Assembly (NCBI GenBank): GCA_947626355.1
Contig: CANQRV010000015.1
Span: 1-47,737 of the forward strand
DNA length: 47,737 bases
From: an uncultured Muribaculaceae bacterium
GTDB lineage: Bacteria; Bacteroidota; Bacteroidia; Bacteroidales; Muribaculaceae
Direction of reading: 5' to 3'
The translations under genes and the position numbers were made by a program. The notes below the pieces were generated by a model, which worked only from the letters and a program-made list of their open reading frames with translations, ran no database searches and had not been told where the DNA came from. The first letter of the stretch is position 1; every line of letters starts with the position of its first letter. Positions 43,625-47,737 of this stretch are shown here, one piece after another.

Positions 43625-44701
43625 TTATTGTTTCAGTAATTTATTGACCTTACCTAATGATATTGCGAGTTCATCAGCAATTTCACGCTGCTTCTTGCCT
43701 TCTGCATACATACTTTTTGCCTTCTCTGATAGTTGAGCGTCCTCCATCTCCTTTGAATCGAGAAGATGATTCTTCTCCGGCTCACATCTCAAAGTTCTAA
43801 ACCTGACCGAAGTAACATCCTTTATTATCTCACATGTCAGAACACTATCAGAACCATGAGTGAAGCCTTCATTACGAGTCTTCAATTGCTTGATATATCT
43901 GATATTTTCACCCTGACACGACTTGCCTATTGCGAAGCAACTATCAATGAAGTTGAAGATCCGTTTTGATCCCTGCATGTCGTTCTGAGTAATAGGAGCG
44001 CAAAGGCTTCTTTTGGGAGTATGATGAAGCGTCAACATACTGATACCGTATTTCTTTTTTAATCGAATGAGAGCCTTCATCAACTGCCCTGCGGATTCCC
44101 CTTTCTCTGATGCCATGCATAAATAACTGAGATTATCAATCACCACAACCTGCGCCTTTCGATTGACAAGTTCCTTTTCGATACCTTCTATAAGATTCTG
44201 CTCAAAGTCACCTTCAAGCATATCATCCATAGCCAAAGGATCTATCTCACACCGGAAGAGATTGTCAGGAAAGTTATGATAAACACCGTCCTTGCTTCGA
44301 TACCTGATACCGAACTGTTGAACACTTAGCTCATAGTCGAAATAAAGCACACGCCTTGACCTTGCAACCTCTTCCGCAATCTGCATGCCGAGAATGGTCT
44401 TGCCGAGGTTGGAATCACTGAATAGAATGCATACCTCACCTTCGTTCCAAAAAGGCGCATAAAGTGGTTTCATTTCCGGAAGTTTGGATGCATCCATAAG
44501 CCATGAATTTGCCTGCTTACATACATATATAGAATCCTCTTCCGGCTCACTTGGATTGGTAACTATATCCATCAGGTCAGCATAAGCCGATTGTGTCGGG
44601 ACTTGCATATCTGCTGATTTTTCGGTAATTTTGTCACCGAAATTATTTGTTTTTGGGGTCGCGTCACTGTGAAGTAACGCTTCCCCATTCTTGTTTTCCA
44701 T
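43625..44701 (-). CDS. RecA-fold (RepA/AAA_25-like) ATPase
   Basis: A 358-residue ATPase of the RepA hexameric helicase/AAA_25 group, used by plasmids and integrated elements for replication. Walker A is SDSNLGKT (95-102), Walker B is VVVIDN (185-190), and LHHTPK follows at the sensor position. The N-terminal 80 residues are hydrophilic. The C-terminus carries a helix-turn-helix-like QREIADELAISLGKVNKLLKQ, possibly for origin binding. The gene begins 6 bases after the 96-residue protein and ends next to the octamer cluster. Confidence 0.85.
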   Translation of the reverse strand: MENKNGEALLHSDATPKTNNFGDKITEKSADMQVPTQSAYADLMDIVTNPSEPEEDSIYVCKQANSWLMDASKLPEMKPLYAPFWNEGEVCILFSDSNLGKTILGMQIAEEVARSRRVLYFDYELSVQQFGIRYRSKDGVYHNFPDNLFRCEIDPLAMDDMLEGDFEQNLIEGIEKELVNRKAQVVVIDNLSYLCMASEKGESAGQLMKALIRLKKKYGISMLTLHHTPKRSLCAPITQNDMQGSKRIFNFIDSCFAIGKSCQGENIRYIKQLKTRNEGFTHGSDSVLTCEIIKDVTSVRFRTLRCEPEKNHLLDSKEMEDAQLSEKAKSMYAEGKKQREIADELAISLGKVNKLLKQ

Positions 44702-44707
44702 AATCCT

Positions 44708-44998
44708 CTACTTTGTGAAGTCTACGATTAACTTGATGGTGTATTCGTGTCGGTGTGCTTGATGATCTTCGTTCATTACAAGCTGTCCTCCGGCTTCGAT
44801 GAACTTCACGCATGGATTGAGAACGGCAATCATCACATCATCCGCGAAGTCAAGCGGATTATCCTGACCTTCCGGAACGGGTCTGTCCGTCTCCACGGCA
44901 ATATTATTCATCAGGGACGTTATCGTCTTGGTGTCCTTGCTCCTTCTTCGGAGAACTCGCTGTAACTGACAAATCAGGATTTCTAAATCTTTTTTCAT
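44708..44998 (-). CDS. Unknown 96-residue protein of the integrative element
   Basis: A small protein that overlaps the HTH gene by four bases (ATGA). The first 25 residues are basic and helical (LEILICQLQRVLRRRSKD), the middle is acidic, and VMIAVLNPCVKFIEAGGQLVM may form strands. No family recognised. Its position between the HTH protein and the ATPase suggests a regulator or replication accessory. Confidence 0.65.
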   Translation of the reverse strand: MKKDLEILICQLQRVLRRRSKDTKTITSLMNNIAVETDRPVPEGQDNPLDFADDVMIAVLNPCVKFIEAGGQLVMNEDHQAHRHEYTIKLIVDFTK

Positions 44999-45306
44999 GC
45001 CTTACCTCCTTTCTTCTCCGATGATTCGATGCGTTCCACGTCACTCTGACGGTAGCGACGTTTTGCTCCGAACTTCGTTCCGGAGAGATAGCCAATCTTA
45101 TTCCACCGCCAAAGTGTGGCTTTATTCACTCCGAGACGATGCGCAACTTGCTCCGGAGATAGCCATGTCGGTTCTTCCTTTGCGGTCGCATCCATATATG
45201 CAATCGTCTCGTTTACTACTTGCGTGGCAAATTCCCGAAGGTCTTGTGCCGTCACTGTCACTGATACATTTGGAGTATCAGCCAATAATTCTGATATGGT
45301 TCTCAT
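44995..45306 (-). CDS. Excisionase-like helix-turn-helix protein
   Basis: A 103-residue protein. Residues about 48-95 form a winged helix-turn-helix of the MerR/excisionase type: WLSPEQVAHRLGVNKATLWRWNKIGYLSGTKFGAKRRY. The N-terminal 45 residues are a helical extension. It is the usual candidate for directing excision with the tyrosine recombinase and for repressing the element's promoters. It starts the operon that continues to 41738. Confidence 0.85.
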   Translation of the reverse strand: MRTISELLADTPNVSVTVTAQDLREFATQVVNETIAYMDATAKEEPTWLSPEQVAHRLGVNKATLWRWNKIGYLSGTKFGAKRRYRQSDVERIESSEKKGGKA

Positions 45307-45387
45307 ATCATTATTAGAATTATATTTTAGAAGAACCTTAGCCAGCTTTCCTTAAACACAATCGGGATCTGCTTGGGATGTCTCGCT

Positions 45388-45405
45388 ATCAGGTGTGTTC
45401 CTGAT
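45388..45405 (-). other. Hairpin in the leader of the HTH operon
   Basis: ATCAGG (45388-45393) and CCTGAT (45400-45405) form a 6-bp stem with loop TGTGTT, located about 80 bases before the HTH start. It may be part of the regulated leader; no function is known. Confidence 0.35.
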
Positions 45406-45417
45406 GTTGAGATTATC

Positions 45418-45468
45418 AAAAAGAAAAAGAGCCTCACATTCCTCATTGCTGAGGAACATGGGGCTCTT
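45418..45468 (-). terminator. Strong hairpin terminator before the HTH gene
   Basis: Outer stem AAGAGCC/GGCTCTT (45427-45433 with 45462-45468) and inner stem TTCCTCA/TGAGGAA with loop TTGC, then a T-rich tract (45418-45426) on the minus strand. It lies downstream of the consensus promoter at 45599 and upstream of the HTH gene. Confidence 0.75.
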
Positions 45469-45592
45469 GGCTCTCTATTTCTTCTAATATGTCGTTTGCG
45501 GATTTCTCCGCTTATGTTTTTACTTTAAAAATAAAAGCCTACAAATCCATTTGATGGGGGAAATGTAAGCTCTATTGGCTTTATTCTTAAAG
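45418..45592 (-). ncRNA. Candidate small RNA or attenuator leader
   Basis: A transcript of about 175 bases is expected from the perfect promoter at 45599-45630 to the terminator at 45418. It contains a GCGGA-GAAA-TCCGC tetraloop hairpin (45499-45512), a larger structure in which AATAAAGCC pairs with GGCTTTTATT around a CCAT-CAA-ATGG hairpin, and the final terminator. AGAGCC also occurs in a second copy that could compete for GGCTCT. No good open frame is seen. It may be an independent small RNA or a leader controlling the HTH operon. Confidence 0.4.
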
Positions 45593-45598
45593 TTGATG

Positions 45599-45630
45599 CA
45601 AAGTTAATGCGTTTTACCTGAAATTCCAAA
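45599..45630 (-). promoter_or_regulatory. Consensus promoter between recombinase and HTH gene
   Basis: On the minus strand TTTG (45627-45630), exactly 20 bases, then TAACTTTG (45599-45606), a perfect match. The start would be near 45592, 286 bases before the HTH start codon. Confidence 0.75.
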
Positions 45631-45749
45631 TTAATCGGGATTAAAATTTACGATTAAATTAGTTATGCCTTGATAATCTCCTATCATTCAGATATTAAAA
45701 AATAAAATAAAAATTTCGGGGAAGGGTGACTTCTTTAAAATTTGGAGTG

Positions 45750-45767
45750 AAAAAGGGGGTCTCCCCC
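45750..45767 (-). terminator. Terminator after the recombinase gene
   Basis: Directly after the stop codon: GGGGG, AGA, CCCCC, TTTTT on the minus strand. It isolates the recombinase transcript from the downstream leader and HTH operon. Confidence 0.8.
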
Positions 45768-45768
45768 C

Positions 45769-47157
45769 TCATTCCACAATGTCAAGATGCTTATCCACCT
45801 TAAAAGGCTTCTCTCCGAAGGCTTCACACATCAGGATATTAAGGTCAGTGAGTTGAAGCTTGGAATAATGGTTGACTGCATCCGAGCCAGCCTTATGAAG
45901 TCCGGCGGCATATCGGTTCACCTGAACTTTCGTTGTAACATCCACGAATGTTTTACGGCATAACTTGGTGCATCCCACTTCGTATAAGGGAAGATATTCC
46001 ATTACCTTCTTATCCTCGTTGAAGATGGAGATCTCGCGGTCTATTCCGCAACATTTGAGAAGTTCTTTAATCTTGACGTTGAATCCTGACTTGCCGGAAA
46101 CGTATTTCAAGATAGGTAGGTCGAAGTTGGTTCTTCTGATGATGTCGAAGGCAAAGCGCATGATCGGAGTTTTCACTTCTTCAAGCTTAATATTCGTATT
46201 CATTGTCTTTTTAGGAAGATAATGAATGTATGGAACGCCTTCTTTCGATACCGCCACGGAATCCATTCCCATTTCCTTGAAGTCCGAGATTCGGCATCCC
46301 AAAGCGCATTGAATCAAGAACGCATCTTTTGTTGGTCGAAGGGAATCAGGAACATCAGTTGAGATAATCTTCCTTACCTCGTCTGCTGTCATGCTGATTG
46401 GATCTGCATACGATTCGCGGAGAGCCGACAACCTATTCTCGCGCCCCATCTTCCTGAATGGAGACTTGACTATCTCATCTGTATCTTCAAGCATTCGGAA
46501 GAATGCCTGAAAATGCTTCAACTTCGTTGCCACGGTGTTCTGTACTCGCGGAGCATCCGGAATATTCTGTTTGGTAACATCCGCATAAAGATATACCCAT
46601 TTCTTTTTTGTCACAAACTTCCATTCATTGATGATGAAGTCGCGGAAGTTCATCAGGAAGTCAGGGGTCACTTCGTCAATCTTAATCTCCTTCTCATCTT
46701 CGATGGTTAAGAACCGTTCCAATATCCGGTATGTTACCCAATAGGCTCTCTTGCGTGTCTCCGAGAATAACCCATCATGGATATATTTCCCGAACCTTGT
46801 AAGAAGGTCTTTAGGCGCATCAGGATATTTGATTTCCTCTTTGTAGTTTTCCGGATGGAGACGTTTGTCTATCAATAATTCAAACTCCTCCGATGTCGAA
46901 GGCTTGGGATCTGCTGATTCAAATACCTCCTCCATCATCTTGATTTCTGATTCGATGGCTTGAAGCAATTCTTTCGGGGGAAGGATCTTCACTTGTTTCT
47001 TTAAGCTTCCATCAGGTTCTATCTTGCCGAGATCGGAAATTTCGGCTTCGATATTGCTCTTATGATATAGGAAGAATCCCCTTCCTTCTGTGAGCCGGAA
47101 GCGGAGTTTTATTTTACCGCTTTTCTTCTTGCTTCTAAAGATGATTGTCGTGTTCAT
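45769..47157 (-). CDS. Tyrosine recombinase (integrase)
   Basis: A 462-residue phage-type integrase from ATG 47157 (MNTTIIFRSKKKSGK); the longer frame begins with TTG and overlaps its own promoter. The N-terminal part resembles the Bacteroidetes arm-binding domain, a SAM-like core-binding domain spans about 115-225, and the catalytic domain follows. Visible catalytic residues are Arg289 (GCRISD), Lys316/317 (LPKK), Arg401 (KLCRKTF), His421 (GLHKAG) and Tyr431 (NHYSKL). The usual His of HxxR is replaced by Lys398. It is a monocistronic gene with its own promoter and terminator, at the right end of the element. Confidence 0.92.
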   Translation of the reverse strand: MNTTIIFRSKKKSGKIKLRFRLTEGRGFFLYHKSNIEAEISDLGKIEPDGSLKKQVKILPPKELLQAIESEIKMMEEVFESADPKPSTSEEFELLIDKRLHPENYKEEIKYPDAPKDLLTRFGKYIHDGLFSETRKRAYWVTYRILERFLTIEDEKEIKIDEVTPDFLMNFRDFIINEWKFVTKKKWVYLYADVTKQNIPDAPRVQNTVATKLKHFQAFFRMLEDTDEIVKSPFRKMGRENRLSALRESYADPISMTADEVRKIISTDVPDSLRPTKDAFLIQCALGCRISDFKEMGMDSVAVSKEGVPYIHYLPKKTMNTNIKLEEVKTPIMRFAFDIIRRTNFDLPILKYVSGKSGFNVKIKELLKCCGIDREISIFNEDKKVMEYLPLYEVGCTKLCRKTFVDVTTKVQVNRYAAGLHKAGSDAVNHYSKLQLTDLNILMCEAFGEKPFKVDKHLDIVE

Positions 47158-47178
47158 GTGTGAAATTATTTGTTTATG

Positions 47179-47210
47179 CAAAGTTAGTGAATTGTTGCGC
47201 AACTACCAAA
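47179..47210 (-). promoter_or_regulatory. Recombinase gene promoter overlapped by a GTTGCGCAAC palindrome
   Basis: On the minus strand TTTG (47207-47210), 20 bases, TAACTTTG (47179-47186): a perfect consensus. The palindrome at 47194-47203 lies inside the spacer and the next copy starts at 47213, so a protein bound to them should block transcription. Confidence 0.78.
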
Positions 47211-47243
47211 TTTTGCGCAACCTATTTTCAATTCTTGCGCAAC
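47194..47243. repeat. Right-end GTTGCGCAAC arm-type repeats
   Basis: TTGCGCAAC at 47195-47203 (within the full 10-bp palindrome from 47194), 47213-47221 and 47235-47243, spaced 18 and 22 bases. Two further copies lie at the left end. Confidence 0.65.
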
Positions 47244-47339
47244 ATTCTTTAAATTCATCTGCAATCATCATTACCTATCAATCTATATAATAGATATTTA
47301 TATTTAAATACAATTTAACGCTGATTATATTAGAGTTGT

Positions 47340-47353
47340 CCCACCGGGGTCAC
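47340..47353 (+). other. attR: direct repeat of the tRNA-Lys 3' end
   Basis: CCCACCGGGGTCAC, identical to 41546-41559. The rest of the tRNA is absent, as expected for the far end of an element integrated at a tRNA 3' end. Confidence 0.85.
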
Positions 47354-47376
47354 AAAGCAAAATGGCAAAACGCCGC

Positions 47377-47416
47377 AAAGCACTGAAATCACTTGATTTT
47401 CAGTGCTTTTTATTTT
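47377..47416 (+). terminator. Displaced chromosomal terminator of tRNA-Lys
   Basis: AAAGCACTGAAA (47377-47388) pairs perfectly with TTTCAGTGCTTT (47398-47409), followed by TTATTTTTG. Lying 24 bases after attR, it was probably the terminator of the tRNA before the element inserted. Confidence 0.75.
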
Positions 47417-47452
47417 TGCCAAAATTTCAGAATAGCGCAGAATACAGAGGTG

Positions 47453-47525
47453 GTGAGTGAGTCATTAGTGAGTACTCACGTTTGTGAGTAATTCGACTCA
47501 CTGTTGGCGGAAATCATCAGTGAGT
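47453..47525. repeat. GTGAGT/ACTCAC repeat cluster
   Basis: GTGAGT at 47453-47458, 47457-47462, 47468-47473, 47484-47489 and 47520-47525, with complements ACTCAC at 47474-47479 and 47496-47501. 47468-47479 is the perfect palindrome GTGAGTACTCAC. Function unknown. Confidence 0.6.
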
Positions 47526-47715
47526 CGGCTGACACAGCGTAAGTTAGACCGTCATCACGCCTCACAGAGTGGGGTTTTGAGCATGGGAGCGAACCTCTGA
47601 CCCGGTTAGGGTCGCAATTTTCGGAGTTTCTAAACACTATTTAACTCTTGAAATATTATTTAATTTAAGTTTCGCAAGTTCAACTTGCTGATTTCAGATT
47701 GTAAAAATTAGCGAT
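47526..47715. other. Gene-free stretch at the right edge
   Basis: I see no convincing gene, RNA or promoter. The part up to 47630 is of mixed composition, and the rest is AT-rich as upstream regions are in this genome. Confidence 0.4.
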
Positions 47716-47737
47716 ATGAGCCAGTTCGTCAGATTGA
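47716..47737 (+). CDS. Possible start of a gene running off the window
   Basis: ATG at 47716 opens a frame (MSQFVRL) that continues past the end. It follows an AT-rich region. Seven codons are too few to identify anything. Confidence 0.2.

Larger units (their letters stand above)
47158..47339. other. Right-end regulatory and attachment region of the element
   Basis: No gene. It contains the recombinase promoter, three GTTGCGCAAC-type repeats (47194-47203, 47213-47221, 47235-47243), and then an AT-rich stretch of about 95 bases up to attR that includes TATATAATAGATATTTATATTTAAATA-like low-complexity DNA. Confidence 0.7.
41546..47353. mobile_element. 5.8-kb integrative element in tRNA-Lys
   Basis: The segment between the two 14-bp repeats differs sharply from its surroundings in base composition (AT-rich against a GC-rich chromosome). 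All seven genes are on the minus strand: recombinase at the right end, then HTH, 96-residue protein, RecA-fold ATPase, primase candidate and two small unknowns. This is a replication module plus integration module without relaxase, conjugation, capsid or terminase genes. It therefore must spread by another agent or by an unidentified route. It resembles small phage-satellite or cryptic integrative elements; the exact class is not established by sequence alone. Confidence 0.85.

Noticed and set aside
47580..47640. Possible tRNA remnant (GAGGTTCGCTCC on the minus strand)
   Set aside because: No cloverleaf can be formed around it.

Overview
The window looks like the chromosome of a GC-rich member of the Bacteroidales, possibly Muribaculaceae; the family is an inference. 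Several promoters match the Bacteroidetes consensus TTTG-N19-21-TAnnTTTG. Start codons lack Shine-Dalgarno runs, and the cell-division cluster has the Bacteroidetes gene order, including an FtsL-like gene and a PASTA-bearing FtsI. Positions 1-41.5 kb are GC-rich; 41.56-47.35 kb is clearly AT-richer and is an integrated mobile element.

Left part (1-10.7 kb): an LTA-synthase-type sulfatase that has lost its N-terminal membrane domain, a PAP2 phosphatase, a histidine-rich CobW-family metallochaperone closed by a strong terminator, and a flippase-like membrane protein, all on the plus strand. On the minus strand is a heavy-metal efflux operon: small Cys/His-rich membrane protein, lipoprotein adaptor, RND pump and TolC-like channel.

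Middle (10.7-32.4 kb): about 21.7 kb of tightly packed minus-strand genes. The division/cell-wall cluster rsmH-ftsL-ftsI-murE-mraY-murD-ftsW-murG-murC-ftsQ-ftsA-ftsZ runs with very small gaps or overlaps into rlmL-like methyltransferase, purD, a membrane protein, pdxB, rnhA and queG. No mraZ precedes rsmH. Upstream lie an orphan N-terminal domain of a GT4 glycosyltransferase and polA, whose proofreading site is degenerate.

Right chromosomal part (36-41.5 kb): polyprenyl diphosphate synthase and RNase HII, a run of FKBP-type isomerases (one degenerate) with a tiny lipoprotein, tRNA-Gln, an SGNH hydrolase and tRNA-Lys.

Mobile element (41546-47353): a 5.8-kb integrative element inserted in the 3' end of tRNA-Lys(CTT), bounded by a 14-bp direct repeat. 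It encodes a tyrosine recombinase, an excisionase-like HTH protein, a RecA-fold (RepA-like) ATPase, a zinc-finger/toprim-like primase candidate and three unrecognised small proteins, but no relaxase or virion genes. It also has GTTGCGCAAC repeats at both ends (candidate recombinase arm sites), a five-copy CGTGAACA cluster before the primase (candidate replication origin or operator), and a promoter-plus-terminator leader that looks like a small RNA or attenuator before the HTH operon. This compact self-replicating, non-mobilising design is the best candidate in the window for a little-described system.
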